Below, piece by piece: positions 40,132-51,803 of a stretch of 64,000 bases of DNA. The position numbers were made by a program, and so were the translations under genes. Source of the stretch: Pseudoxanthomonas gei. Its GTDB lineage: Bacteria > Pseudomonadota > Gammaproteobacteria > Xanthomonadales > Xanthomonadaceae. Within the stretch, counting starts at the first letter, position 1. Every line of letters begins with the position of its first letter. Below the pieces are notes generated by a model, which was not told the DNA's origin, did no database searches, and saw only the letters and a program-made list of their open reading frames with translations. The DNA is taken from assembly GCF_010119615.1 (NCBI RefSeq), contig NZ_QOVG01000003.1:124001-188000 (forward strand). Reading direction: 5' to 3'.

Positions 40132-42570
40132 TCAATCACTCGCTGTTTCGGCCGTGTAGTCCCAACCCCCATCCTGCAGCAGGCCAAGCAGCTGGAGCGA
40201 ACATTGCTCCCAACTGATGGAGGACAGGGCGCCGGCCGTCCCTCTGTGTTCCTGTCGCAGGCAGGCCAGCAGGGATTCGACGCTTCCGCCGGTGAAATAG
40301 GACGCGGCATTTCCCGCGATCTCCCTGAAGACCGCAATATCGGACAGCAGCAGTGGCTTGTCGTAGCGCGCGGCCTCCACGATGGGAAGGCCGAAGCCTT
40401 CCGCATCGGAAGCCTGCAACAACGCCGAACAATGCCGGTAGGCGTGGTCGAGGTCGGCATTGGATGCGCTTTCAAACCAGAACAGGTCGTGGCCCAGCTG
40501 GGCGTGCCGCCTCAGGCGCCCGGCCAGTTCCTCCACATGCCATCCCTGCTTGCCGATGATCACCAGCCTGCTGGTTTCCCCGGCCTGCCAGCGTTGCTCG
40601 AACGCGGCAAGCGCCAGGTCATGGCGTTTGCGTGGCTCGACCGTACCCACCATCAGGACCGCGTTGTCGCCTTGCATCGCCTGCTGCATTGCATCCGACA
40701 CCGTGCCGGTCATTCCACCCTCGCCGATGTCCGATCCCAGCAGCACATGGCCTATGTGCAGCGCGGGCGAGGTGGCGGCGCCGGTTTCGCCGATCCATGC
40801 CCGCAGGTCATCGGCGACCGCACGCGAAATGCAGACGATGTAATCGCAGTGCAGGATCACGAAGCGCAGCCACTTCTCGAACACGGCCTGCATGAAGTCC
40901 ACGCAGTAATGCGGGAAGCGCAGCGGGATCAGGTCGTAGAGCACCGCGCCCACCTTGGCGCCCGCCAGGTGCATGGACTCGATCGTGCCGGCAAACCTCT
41001 CGGGATGTTCCCAGGCCGAATCCAGCAACAGCAGATGGTCGCTGCTGTTGAACCCGAGATGCTCGGCATGCGACGGGGGCGCCATGCCGAGCTGCTGGAC
41101 TGCATAGTCCCATGCCTCGCTGAATCGCCCGTCCGGGGCATGCGCCACCGGAACGCAATCCCAGCCATGGCCGGCACCACCGCTGAGCAGGGAGCGGGTC
41201 AGGTTGCGCACCACCCGGTGGATACCGGTGCCATGGTCGACCCGGACCACCTCGCTGAGATCGACCATCAGTCGTCGCAACGCGGCGACTGGCGTGCTGA
41301 CCGCGTTGGCAAGGCCTGGGCCGTGCCCAGTACTGGTAGCCACTTCATTCCTGCGGGCGAATTCGCGTACCGCGTCCGCGTACGCCGCGGCAACATGCTG
41401 CGCCAGATGCACGGTGGCCATATGGTGCTTGGCCGACATGCCCAGCACTGCCCTCTTCAATGGATCGGTGCGCAGCGACAACAGCGCCTGCGCCAGCTCT
41501 GCCGGGGTGGGATCGGCCGCGATCCTGAGCACGGTTTCGGCGGGCAGTTCATGGAATGACCCATAGTCGTTGACCACCATAGGCAGGCCATGGGACATGC
41601 AATCGTGGACTGCCTTGGAGGTTTCACCCCTGCTCCGGGTCCGCAGTTGCACGGCGCAATCAGCCGCTACCAGGTAATCACGGTAAGCCTCGCCGGAAAC
41701 GAATCCGGTGATCGAGATGCGTGCGTTGTCGGGTATGTCCGCGATCTTGCGGGTAAGCATGAGGCCGTATTCGGCCCCGTCGTTCTGGCCCACGAATACC
41801 ACGTGCAGCAACGGGTCAGCGGACAGGTGCGGCTCGGACAATGCTTCCAGCAACACGTGGTTCAACTTGGTGTCGGCCATGAATCCGAGCGAGATCACCA
41901 CGAAGTCTTCCGCCGAGAAACCTAGCCTGCTCCTGATCGCCTGCCTTTCCTCCGGGCTGATGTTGCCCACCGCGGGCTGTGGCATGGGGACGGTTTGCCA
42001 GTTCCTTTGTTGCAGGTCCTGGTAGAACGCATCCCGCAGGTCTGCCGCGTGCTCGGAATGCACCAGCACGCCGGTGGCACGCTCGATGATGCGGCGCGAT
42101 GCGGGGTAATGCCTGGCTGCTTCCCAGTGCCCTTTCAGCAACAGCTCGTCGTGCGCTTCATCGCCGTGCGAGCGGACCAGTTCCTGGCCGAACAGACCCG
42201 GATGGTCCTCGTGCAGGTCCATGTGCGCCAGCATCGAGCTGAGATAGAAGTCGTGCAGGACCACGATGCCCGGCACCCGGTCCAGCAAATCGACCATGTG
42301 GCTATGGAATGGCGAATTCCCGAACTGGTAGATGACTTCGTCGTATCGATCGCGGTTGGCTTCGAGTTCGCTGAAATGATGGACGCCGTAGCGCGCCTTC
42401 AGCGAATCCAGGTCGCCCAGGTCGGCGCTCGTATAGAGGTCGATGTCGAAATGCCGTGCCAGTGCCGGCAGCAGGATGGCAACGTACTCCGCGATCCCGG
42501 TCATTTCCGGCGGCAGCGGGGTCACCATGGCGATGCGCGGCTTGTTCGGCCTGTTCGGTTCGTTGGCCAT
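40132..42570 (-). CDS. two-domain GT4 glycosyltransferase fusion
   Basis: 812 residues. The N-terminal half (about 1-400) is a GT-B glycosyltransferase (RIAMVTPLPPEMTGIAEY at the start, VVLHDFYLSSML, VISLGFMADTKLNHVLLEAL). A second module begins near residue 430 with LMVDLSEVVRVDHGTGIHRV, then VGTVEPRKRHDLALAAFE and the donor-site SDAEGFGLPIVEAARYDKPL. Two glycosyl transfers in one polypeptide are implied. The second module is closely related to those of the next gene and of the GT at 48066-49580. The ATG at 42570 is used because upstream in-frame sequence lies inside the neighbouring gene in another frame. Confidence 0.85.
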   Translation of the reverse strand: MANEPNRPNKPRIAMVTPLPPEMTGIAEYVAILLPALARHFDIDLYTSADLGDLDSLKARYGVHHFSELEANRDRYDEVIYQFGNSPFHSHMVDLLDRVPGIVVLHDFYLSSMLAHMDLHEDHPGLFGQELVRSHGDEAHDELLLKGHWEAARHYPASRRIIERATGVLVHSEHAADLRDAFYQDLQQRNWQTVPMPQPAVGNISPEERQAIRSRLGFSAEDFVVISLGFMADTKLNHVLLEALSEPHLSADPLLHVVFVGQNDGAEYGLMLTRKIADIPDNARISITGFVSGEAYRDYLVAADCAVQLRTRSRGETSKAVHDCMSHGLPMVVNDYGSFHELPAETVLRIAADPTPAELAQALLSLRTDPLKRAVLGMSAKHHMATVHLAQHVAAAYADAVREFARRNEVATSTGHGPGLANAVSTPVAALRRLMVDLSEVVRVDHGTGIHRVVRNLTRSLLSGGAGHGWDCVPVAHAPDGRFSEAWDYAVQQLGMAPPSHAEHLGFNSSDHLLLLDSAWEHPERFAGTIESMHLAGAKVGAVLYDLIPLRFPHYCVDFMQAVFEKWLRFVILHCDYIVCISRAVADDLRAWIGETGAATSPALHIGHVLLGSDIGEGGMTGTVSDAMQQAMQGDNAVLMVGTVEPRKRHDLALAAFEQRWQAGETSRLVIIGKQGWHVEELAGRLRRHAQLGHDLFWFESASNADLDHAYRHCSALLQASDAEGFGLPIVEAARYDKPLLLSDIAVFREIAGNAASYFTGGSVESLLACLRQEHRGTAGALSSISWEQCSLQLLGLLQDGGWDYTAETASD

Positions 42571-42596
42571 TGGATTCAGGCCGGCGCCTTCGAGGC

Positions 42597-45086
42597 TCAA
42601 GCCAGCAACCGTGCGACGAGGTCGATGCTCACTTCGCGCCAGGTCCTGGTGACGATGCTGCCCTGCCCGGGGCGGAGAAACCCGTCCTTGAGTCCATCGC
42701 GTATCAGCCCGGCCAGCGCCTGGTGATCGCCGACGGGGAAATACGATGCCGCGTCGCCCGCGATTTCCCTGAAAACGGCAATGTCGCTGAGCAGCAGGGG
42801 CACGCCCTTGGAACCGGCCTCGACGATCGGCAGGCCATAACCTTCGGAAATGGAAGCCTGGACCAGCGCGGCGGCGTGCTGCAGCAGGTGGTCGATGTCG
42901 CCATCTTCCAGTCCCTCCAGCCAGAACAGCCGGCGTCCGGCTTGCGGATGCTGGCGCAGGCGCACAGCCAGTGCATCGACGTTCCAGCCCTGTTTGCCGA
43001 CTATGACCAGCGCGCAGTCGATGCCAGCCTTCCACAGCTGCTCGAACGACGCCAGCACCGATGCGTAATCCTTGCGGGGTTCCATGGTGCCTATGCAAAG
43101 CAGCGTGGGAACGCCCGCCAGTGATTGGGTAATCCGGACCGTGTCCTCGGCAGCTGCGCCGACCTGCCCGGATTCCAGGTCGCTGCCCAGGTGCACGCTG
43201 CGGGTCCATGGCCGCCGCTCGAAGCCCCCGTGGCGGTCCATGAACGCTTCCAGGTCCGCGCGGGTGGCCTCGGAGATGCAGACGAAGCCGTCCGCGCTGG
43301 CGATCGCGTGCGCCAACCAATGCGCGTACGAGGGCGGCATCCCGGGATGACAGGTCTCCGGAAACAGCATCGGGATCAGGTCATACACCATCCACACCAC
43401 CTCGCCGCCCTGCCTGTGGACGTCGGCGTGGAGCGCATCGAATCGCTCCGGGCTCCACCACGAAGAATCCAGCATGAAGACCAGGTCGTTGGCCTGGGCG
43501 ACGACCGGCGCATCGCCTGATGCGCGCTCCGGCAATCCCAGGCGCGCGTGCGCAAAGGCATCGGCATGGTGGATGCCGCCGCCTTCGCTCCAGCAGAACG
43601 GGTGCAGTTCGAAATCCTGCTCCGCGGCAAGCGCCTGCAGGCCGGTGCAGAAGTTGCGGACTACGCGCTGGATGCCGCTGCGTGCATCCATGCGGATGAC
43701 CTCGCTGATATCCACCAGGATGCGCCGCCGGCCCTTGGCGGCGGAGGTGCGAAGACTGGATTCAAGGGCACCCAGGTCCGCAGGCGACGCCCATAGCAGA
43801 TCAGACCAGGTGTCGATGTCCGTCTGCGTGACTGGAAGCTTTTGCGGACCGCACGCGACTGGCGTTGTGGTCGCCGATCCGGCAAGGTCGGACAACGCAT
43901 CGAATGCCTCACCGGCGCAGCGGTCCCAGGTGAACGTGCGTGCATGCTCAATCGCGCCATGGGTCAGTACCTCACGGAACGCGGGCTGGTCCAGGGATGC
44001 GGCAAGGATCGCAACGGTGGCTTCTTCATCGCGCGGATCGAAAAGGCAGCGGGGATCGTGAACGACCTCCGGCAGGCTTCCCAGGTTCGACGAAATCACC
44101 GGGGCGCCGAACGCCATCGCTTCGAGTACCGGCAGGCCGAAGCCTTCGTACAGCGATGGAAAGAAGAAGACCGCGCACCGGTGATACAGGGTGGCCAGCG
44201 TGTCGTCGTCGACCTTGCCCAGGATGCGTACACGGGTGGCGATGTGACGCAAGCGGCCGGCCAGTGCCTGATTGACATCATCGCCCACCTGGGTCAGCAC
44301 GAGGAGATGGTGGTCGCGCAGGTGCCGTGGCAGGGCGGCAAAGGCCTCCAGCGTGCCGAGGGTATTTTTCCGCCAGTCTCCGTTTCCCACCATCAGCACG
44401 AAGGGCTCCCTGATCTCCAGCCGCGCCAGGATCTCGTAATGGAAGCGCACGCCGCTGACCGAGGCGGCCAGCAACGATTCGTCTAGCCCTGCGCCGATGA
44501 CATGGATGCGCTCGGAGGGAATATCCAGGTAATGCATCAGGTCGTCACGCGTTGCCTGGGAGATGGCCAGGAACAGGTCGAACTTGCGGAAGGAGTCGCA
44601 CTTGCGCGGATACCACTGGCTGACAAAACTTCCCGCCGGCATATAGCGCTCGGGAAATACCAGCGGTATCAGGTCATAGGCGATGACTGCGGAGGGCATC
44701 GCCGAAGGCCGGCTCCAGCGCAGGTCGGTCGCATAGTTGGTGCCGGCTTCGAAATGCGTCGTCTGCACCACCACGTCGGGGCCAAGCGCCTCAAAAAAGC
44801 GTCCACGCAGCGTGGCCGCCGCCGCCACCCGTGCAGGCTCCAGATCGGTGACCGCCGAGCTCGGATACGTGTAGACCACGGTGGGCGCTGCAATCCGTTG
44901 GCGGCGCAGACGGCTACGCGCATCCTGCAGACGCGAGGGATCGGTGCCGTCCAGCGCGATCTGCGATTCGCTGCCACGGCTGCCTGCCATCCGCACCATG
45001 GCACCGACCAGGTTCTCAGAATAACGGCCGATCCCGCGATCGCGCGAATCGGTCATGCAAGCCTGCAGGTCGTAGGCGATGCGCAT
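42597..45086 (-). CDS. two-domain GT4 glycosyltransferase fusion
   Basis: 829 residues. The first module (about 1-400) starts MRIAYDLQACMTDSRDRGIG and has VLMVGNGDWRKNTLGTLEAF and SLYEGFGLPVLEAMAFGAPV. The second (about 455-829) starts ILVDISEVIRMDARSGIQRV and has GTMEPRKDYASVLASFEQLW and SISEGYGLPIVEAGSKGVPL. The C-terminal module is paralogous to that of the neighbouring 812-residue protein. Both modules keep the E-x7-E donor motif. It begins 36 bases after gmd. D-rhamnosyl transfer from GDP-D-rhamnose is a reasonable guess from the neighbours. Confidence 0.87.
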   Translation of the reverse strand: MRIAYDLQACMTDSRDRGIGRYSENLVGAMVRMAGSRGSESQIALDGTDPSRLQDARSRLRRQRIAAPTVVYTYPSSAVTDLEPARVAAAATLRGRFFEALGPDVVVQTTHFEAGTNYATDLRWSRPSAMPSAVIAYDLIPLVFPERYMPAGSFVSQWYPRKCDSFRKFDLFLAISQATRDDLMHYLDIPSERIHVIGAGLDESLLAASVSGVRFHYEILARLEIREPFVLMVGNGDWRKNTLGTLEAFAALPRHLRDHHLLVLTQVGDDVNQALAGRLRHIATRVRILGKVDDDTLATLYHRCAVFFFPSLYEGFGLPVLEAMAFGAPVISSNLGSLPEVVHDPRCLFDPRDEEATVAILAASLDQPAFREVLTHGAIEHARTFTWDRCAGEAFDALSDLAGSATTTPVACGPQKLPVTQTDIDTWSDLLWASPADLGALESSLRTSAAKGRRRILVDISEVIRMDARSGIQRVVRNFCTGLQALAAEQDFELHPFCWSEGGGIHHADAFAHARLGLPERASGDAPVVAQANDLVFMLDSSWWSPERFDALHADVHRQGGEVVWMVYDLIPMLFPETCHPGMPPSYAHWLAHAIASADGFVCISEATRADLEAFMDRHGGFERRPWTRSVHLGSDLESGQVGAAAEDTVRITQSLAGVPTLLCIGTMEPRKDYASVLASFEQLWKAGIDCALVIVGKQGWNVDALAVRLRQHPQAGRRLFWLEGLEDGDIDHLLQHAAALVQASISEGYGLPIVEAGSKGVPLLLSDIAVFREIAGDAASYFPVGDHQALAGLIRDGLKDGFLRPGQGSIVTRTWREVSIDLVARLLA

Positions 45087-45122
45087 AGTGTCGTTCCTCG
45101 CCGATTGCCGGTGTTCGCCAGC

Positions 45123-47025
<1,903 letters not shown>

Positions 47026-47029
<4 letters not shown>

Positions 47030-48063
47030 GACACCTTCCGGGCCGCGACGGCGCTTTTTTCGCTGGGAACCTGGGAGTTCTCGCTCACACGCCCGCCGAG
47101 GCTGGCACCCTGTCCGGACAGCCGCTCCAGGCGCTCGGCGAGCAGGCGGATCACCGGGACCACATCCGGCGCCGCTTCGACCCGCGCGGCCAACGCGTCG
47201 AGGTCGTGACCCAGCGCTTCCACCTGCGGCCGGACGGCGCTCAGGTCGTCTAGGCGCGCAGACAGCGCCATCAACTGCTTGGTGAACACGCCGGAAATTT
47301 CGTCCAGCCTGGCCCGGGCCTGGGCCAGTGCCATTTCCTGGGCGGAAGCCTGGGTACGCAATTGCTGCAACTGGGATGCAAGTGCCTCTGCGGCAGCGTG
47401 CGACCGCTCGCGCTCGGCCTGCAAGGAAACATCATGCGTGGCCAGGGTCGCTTCCAACCTCGCAAACCGCTGCTCCAGTTGTTGCGCCTGCAGATTGACG
47501 ACACGACCGAGCTCGTGGGTCTCACGGGCCTGGGCGGCATCAAGGATGGATTGCCGGTCCGAAACGCGCGCAAGCCTCGCCAGGGAATGAACCCAGCCCA
47601 GTACCGGTCCCAGCAAGGGTTTGCGGCGCCATTTCTGCAACAGGAAGGGCGCCAGCAGGCCATCGACATGGACGCCTTCCTTTTCCCCCTCCGGCGACCA
47701 GCGCAAGGCCGCCAGCACTTCCACCTTGCTCAGGCGGCCATCGCGCAAACGCTCAAGGTAATGAACAACCCCGGTGTCGTCAGGAGCGCGCCTCAGCACT
47801 GCCCGATAGGCGTTCTCGATGAAATCCCGGTCTGAAAAAGACAACAGCTCGGGAAGTGCGTACTCGCGCTTCATGGCAATGCGCGGCGCCGATGGCTGCC
47901 AGCGGGCCAGGCCCGCCGCGTGCGCTTGTGGCGCCGCAGCCGCCACAGCTTCCGGAAGCGATCCACCCCGCCGGATCACCTCGCCACGGACTTGCGCCAT
48001 GATCTCATCCACGCTGAGCGCCTGGACGGGGGCGGCGGGATTGACTTGCGGGGGAGGTGACAT
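47026..48063 (-). CDS. DUF4214 domain protein with coiled coil
   Basis: 345 residues. A DUF4214 helical domain lies at about 75-135 (SDRDFIENAYRAVLRRAPDD, then a GR-SKVEVLAALRWSPEG pattern). From about 170 to 330 there are long helices rich in Ala/Gln/Arg/Glu suggesting a coiled coil. No signal peptide or TM helix. DUF4214 domains occur beside or inside glycosyltransferases in surface-polysaccharide loci; a role in chain-length sensing or in scaffolding the GTs is possible but unproven. The ATG at 48063 follows the GT stop by 2 bases. Confidence 0.75.
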
Positions 48064-48065
48064 GC

Positions 48066-49580
48066 TCAAGTCTCAGCTGGGGGAATGGGGTCCGATCCGG
48101 CAACCGTGACGCGTTGAACAGGCTGGGCGTCGGCCTCGCTGACCCATTGAATTGTCTCATTTTTCAGGCTGAACGCGCTGTGTTGCCAGCTCAGCCAGTC
48201 GCGTGCGTTGGGATCCGGCCGTGTTCCGTATGCCGCAATCCAGCGCGTGATCGCATCGGCAAGCGATGCCCCGTCGTTGCCATCGAAATAACTTGCCGAG
48301 GCGCCGGCGACTTCGCGGAAGACCGGAATATCCCTGAGCAACAGCTCGCAACCAAGCAGCGCGGCCTCGCCTATGGGCAAGCCATAGCCTTCTCCCGCCG
48401 ACGCCATCACCAGCAGCTCCGATTGCCGGTAGGCGGCCTGCAGCGTGGCATCGTCGGCATCGTCCAGCCAGTGCAGGTTGGGCTTGCTCGACGCGAGGCG
48501 CCTGATCCGTGCGAGCAGGGCCGCGGTTTCCCAACCCGGGCGGCCGACGATGAGCAAGTCGACCGCTACCCCGCGCCGTTCCAGCAGTTCGAATGCATCC
48601 AGCGCCTGCGCGTAGCGCTTGCGGGGTTCGATGGTGCCGACCATCAGCAGGCGCAGGGCGCCAGGCTGTCTGGCCGGAAGCGGAACCGGCGCGCCCGCGG
48701 CCAGGTCCGCACCCATGGGCAATACCACGATCCGCGGACAGCAGCCTTCCGGCAGCCGCTTGCGCAGGACCTCGGCCACGTCCCTGGAAATGCACAGAAC
48801 CGTGTCAGCCCGGCGCGCGCAGACCTGCAGCCAGGAGGCAAAGGCCGGGGCGATGGATGGAGGAAACCAGTCCGGATGCTGGGCAGGCAACATGTCGGGG
48901 AGTACCAGTGCGATCGGAACCCGGGCCTGTTGCAGCCGATCCAGGGCAAGATCCAGCGCCGCCGCGCGATCACGGCAGAAGTCCAGTCCCAGCAGGTAGT
49001 CCCCAAGGACCGGTTCAAGTTCCGTGTCGGCTCCCAGCGCTCCGGGGGCAAGCCCAAGCAATTCGGCCAGGAACTGGCGTGCCAGCACATAGCCGCCCCG
49101 CTCGCCAAGGCGCACCGGCTCGATGGCATATCCTGCCGGTGCCACCAGCAATTCGTTCAGCCAGCGCCGGGTCAGCCGCTGCACACCGGCACCCAGATCC
49201 TCTGCAGCAAGCTCGGTCACGTCGACCAGACAACGGGGCGCGCCCGCAACGCCGCCCAAGCCTGCCGGCAGGCCCGCGCTTCGGGTGGTTTCCTCGAACA
49301 CTTCCTGCCAAGCCGGCGCATGCGTCTTGGAGCCGCTGTCGGCCAGTCCGGCAGACCCGTCTTCGGGCCGGACTGATGCAGGTCCGCGGAAGCGGCCCGC
49401 CAGGGCGCGCAAGGGCGCGGTAATTCGCCAGCTCCTGCTTTGCTCCATCTGCGCCAGCCTGGCCTCAAGCGAGCGGCACCTGGCTTCCTTCGCGGCCATC
49501 TGCAGCCAGAGGCGATGGAGGGCGGCCGTTTCGCCCGGGCCGGGATCCATTGCCGGGTTACCCGTCATCGCCGCAGCCAT
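48066..49580 (-). CDS. GT4 family glycosyltransferase
   Basis: 504 residues. A short helical N-terminus (about 28-60, EARCRSLEARLAQMEQSRSW) precedes the GT module, which starts CLVDVTELAAEDLGAGVQRL and continues VGTIEPRKRYAQALDAFELL and SAGEGYGLPIGEAALLGCEL. It is the third copy of the same module found at the C-termini of the two fusion proteins downstream. It lies only 12 bases after the metB-like stop, so it is the first gene of the minus-strand island. The exact start is uncertain (ATGs at 49580, 49568 and 49550; none has a strong RBS). Confidence 0.85.
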   Translation of the reverse strand: MAAAMTGNPAMDPGPGETAALHRLWLQMAAKEARCRSLEARLAQMEQSRSWRITAPLRALAGRFRGPASVRPEDGSAGLADSGSKTHAPAWQEVFEETTRSAGLPAGLGGVAGAPRCLVDVTELAAEDLGAGVQRLTRRWLNELLVAPAGYAIEPVRLGERGGYVLARQFLAELLGLAPGALGADTELEPVLGDYLLGLDFCRDRAAALDLALDRLQQARVPIALVLPDMLPAQHPDWFPPSIAPAFASWLQVCARRADTVLCISRDVAEVLRKRLPEGCCPRIVVLPMGADLAAGAPVPLPARQPGALRLLMVGTIEPRKRYAQALDAFELLERRGVAVDLLIVGRPGWETAALLARIRRLASSKPNLHWLDDADDATLQAAYRQSELLVMASAGEGYGLPIGEAALLGCELLLRDIPVFREVAGASASYFDGNDGASLADAITRWIAAYGTRPDPNARDWLSWQHSAFSLKNETIQWVSEADAQPVQRVTVAGSDPIPPAET

Positions 49581-49592
49581 GCGCAGCGGAAC

Positions 49593-50780
49593 TCAGGCCG
49601 CAAGCGCGGCGGCAAGGTCACTTTGCAGATCGGCCAGGTCTTCGATGCCGACGCTGAGCCTGACCAGTCCATCGCTGATGCCCAGGGCTTCACGACGGTC
49701 CAATGGAATCGAGGCGTGCGTCATCACCGCCGGATGATTGACCAGGCTTTCGACGCCGCCCAGCGACTCGGCCAGCGTGAACAGGCGCGTGGTCTCGCAG
49801 AACCGGGTCGCCGCGGCCAGCCCGCCCTTCACCACCACCGAGATGATGCCGCCGAAGCCTTGCATCTGCCGGGCGGCGAGTGCGTGCTGCGGATGCGATG
49901 GCAGGCCGGGATAGATGACGCGTTCCACCGCCGCATGCGTGTCCAGCCACTGCGCCAGCGCCAGCGCATTGCTGCAATGCGCGTGCATGCGCAGTGGCAG
50001 GGTCTTGAGGCCGCGCAAGGCCAGGAAGCTGTCGAACGGCCCCTGCACCGCGCCCGTGGAGTTCTGCAGGAACGCCATCTGCTCGGCAAGTTCTTCATCG
50101 GCGCCGACCACCACCATGCCACCGACCATGTCGGAATGGCCGTTGAGGTACTTGGTCGCCGAATGCATGACGATGTCGGCGCCAAGCTCCAGCGGCCGCT
50201 GCAGGACCGGCGAGGCAAAGGTGTTGTCCACCACCACGCGCGCGCCATGCCTGCGCGCGACCGCGACGGCCGCGCGGATATCGACGATCTTGAGCATGGG
50301 GTTGGTGGGGGTTTCGATCCACACCAGTTTTGTCTGGGGCTTCATCGCGGCCTCCAGCGCCGCGATGTCGGTCATGTCGACGTAGCTGAAGTCCAGGGCC
50401 GCGGTGCGCCGGCGCACGCGCTCGAACAGACGGTAGCTGCCACCATAGAGGTCATCCATCGCCACCACGTGGGAACCGCTGTCCAGCAGCTCCAGGATGG
50501 TGGAACTGGCGGCCATGCCGGAGGCGAAGGCGAAGCCCCGGGTTCCGCCTTCCAGCGCAGCCACGCAGCGCTCGTAGGCAAAGCGGGTCGGGTTGTGGGT
50601 TCGCGAGTACTCAAAGCCCTGATGCACGCCGGGACTGGCCTGCGCATAAGTGCTGGTGGCGTAGATAGGCGGCATTACCGCCCCGGTGCTGGGATCCGGC
50701 GACTGGCCGCCGTGGATGGCGAGCGTGGCCATTGCGAACCCTTGCGATCCCGTCAATCCGGTGTGCTCTGCATCACCCAT
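49593..50780 (-). CDS. metB: cystathionine gamma-synthase/lyase family PLP enzyme
   Basis: 395 residues of the Cys/Met metabolism PLP family. The PLP lysine is at about 210 in DIVMHSATKYLNGHSDMVGG, with YSRTHNPTRFAYERCVAALE and VDNTFASPVLQRPLELGAD also visible. It could act as cystathionine gamma-synthase (MetB) or gamma-lyase; adjacency to cbs favours reverse trans-sulfuration, while the Xanthomonas orthologue at this locus is usually called metB. I chose the ATG at 50780 (GGAA upstream); two in-frame starts lie 4 and 14 codons earlier. In Xanthomonas this gene marks the right border of the LPS locus. Confidence 0.88.
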   Translation of the reverse strand: MGDAEHTGLTGSQGFAMATLAIHGGQSPDPSTGAVMPPIYATSTYAQASPGVHQGFEYSRTHNPTRFAYERCVAALEGGTRGFAFASGMAASSTILELLDSGSHVVAMDDLYGGSYRLFERVRRRTAALDFSYVDMTDIAALEAAMKPQTKLVWIETPTNPMLKIVDIRAAVAVARRHGARVVVDNTFASPVLQRPLELGADIVMHSATKYLNGHSDMVGGMVVVGADEELAEQMAFLQNSTGAVQGPFDSFLALRGLKTLPLRMHAHCSNALALAQWLDTHAAVERVIYPGLPSHPQHALAARQMQGFGGIISVVVKGGLAAATRFCETTRLFTLAESLGGVESLVNHPAVMTHASIPLDRREALGISDGLVRLSVGIEDLADLQSDLAAALAA

Positions 50781-50840
50781 GTCGTATTCCATACCGTTTG
50801 AACCAGTATTCGATTCTATCATCCGGCCTGCAGTGGCAAG

Positions 50841-50862
50841 GCCATCGCTGACTGGCGATGGC
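50841..50862. terminator. hairpin downstream of the methyltransferase gene
   Basis: Perfect 8-bp stem (50841-50848 with 50855-50862) and 6-base loop in the 89 bases between the methyltransferase stop and the metB-like start. No U-run follows, so if it terminates at all it is weak; it may only be an mRNA-end structure. Confidence 0.35.
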
Positions 50863-50869
50863 TGCGAGC

Positions 50870-51772
50870 CTAGGCCATCCGGTCTTCAGAATAACTGCGG
50901 TACAACCAGCGCGGCAGCTTTGCATTGCCCGCCGGCGTGTTTCGCCAACGCGTGAAGAGATACTGGCCCAAGTCATGCTCACGCGACTTCTGGGCTTGGA
51001 TGGCTGCGTTGACTATCCTCGCTGACGCCTGCGCCGACCCGATGTCGTCGTGGACATTGCCGGTGTAGCTGACCTCTATCCTGAAGCCAGCATGCTCCAT
51101 GAGCTGGTGCAACTCATGACGGGTGTATTCACGGTTATGGCGGCCATGCGGTCCGTAGGCCGAATACGGGTCGTAGATGTTGCGGCCTTCGATAAACGCG
51201 ATGACGTTCTCCAGTCGCACCGCATTGGGAGTCGTCAGCACCATGCAACCGTCTGGCTTGAGGACGCGCTTGAGTTCCATCACCGCGCGCAGCGGATCGA
51301 TTGTGAGGTGTTCCAGCACTTCGCAAAAAATTATGTGGTCGAAGTGGTCGTCAGGATACGGAAGGGCGTCGGCTTCGATGTTCAAGTTGAGAAAATCGAA
51401 GGTGGTCCGCTCTTCAACGCCTTCGAAATTTCGGAACACCACTTCCTGCGCCCTGTCGACAGCCTCCGGGCCGAAGAAGTTGACCAGGTCCAGCGCAAGG
51501 GCTGGCCTGAAACGACGCATCAGCAACGTGGTGAAGTATGGATTGGCGCCGATCTCGAGCATGCGGCCTTCCGCGTCCTGGGGCACCAGGTCGAGCGTAT
51601 GCAGGAAGCGCTCGCAGTCCGCGGTGGCGTAGTCCCTCAATTCGCCGGTGGCACTGCCACTTATCGAAACCGACACCAGCGAGTCGAGGATGCCGGCCTT
51701 GCTGTAGCCCTTCGGCACCGGCAAGGACGGCTGGTAACTGCGGGGGTTGATCAGCTTCCTGCTCTGGAACAT
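50870..51772 (-). CDS. class I SAM-dependent methyltransferase
   Basis: 300 residues. Motif I is RMLEIGANPYFTTLLM, followed by DFDHIIFCEVLEHL-like acidic motif (DHFDHIIFCEVLEHLTIDPL) and LKRVLKPDGCMVLTTPNAVR. The EVLEHL string is common in polysaccharide-locus methyltransferases. It has the same orientation as cbs and metB and lies 31 bases after the cbs stop. I chose the ATG at 51772 over a TTG eight codons upstream. The acceptor is unknown; a role in the nearby polysaccharide locus is more likely than in sulfur metabolism. Confidence 0.8.
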   Translation of the reverse strand: MFQSRKLINPRSYQPSLPVPKGYSKAGILDSLVSVSISGSATGELRDYATADCERFLHTLDLVPQDAEGRMLEIGANPYFTTLLMRRFRPALALDLVNFFGPEAVDRAQEVVFRNFEGVEERTTFDFLNLNIEADALPYPDDHFDHIIFCEVLEHLTIDPLRAVMELKRVLKPDGCMVLTTPNAVRLENVIAFIEGRNIYDPYSAYGPHGRHNREYTRHELHQLMEHAGFRIEVSYTGNVHDDIGSAQASARIVNAAIQAQKSREHDLGQYLFTRWRNTPAGNAKLPRWLYRSYSEDRMA

Positions 51773-51803
51773 TCGGCACGTCCCGGACGGCGGCAACCGG
51801 CCC

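Noticed and set aside
42571-43320. N-terminal extension making the 40132-42570 GT a 1062-residue protein
   Set aside because: The extra 250 residues are read inside the neighbouring GT gene in another frame and are Arg/Gly/Ala-rich without domains; MANEPNRPNKP at 42570 is the natural GT start.
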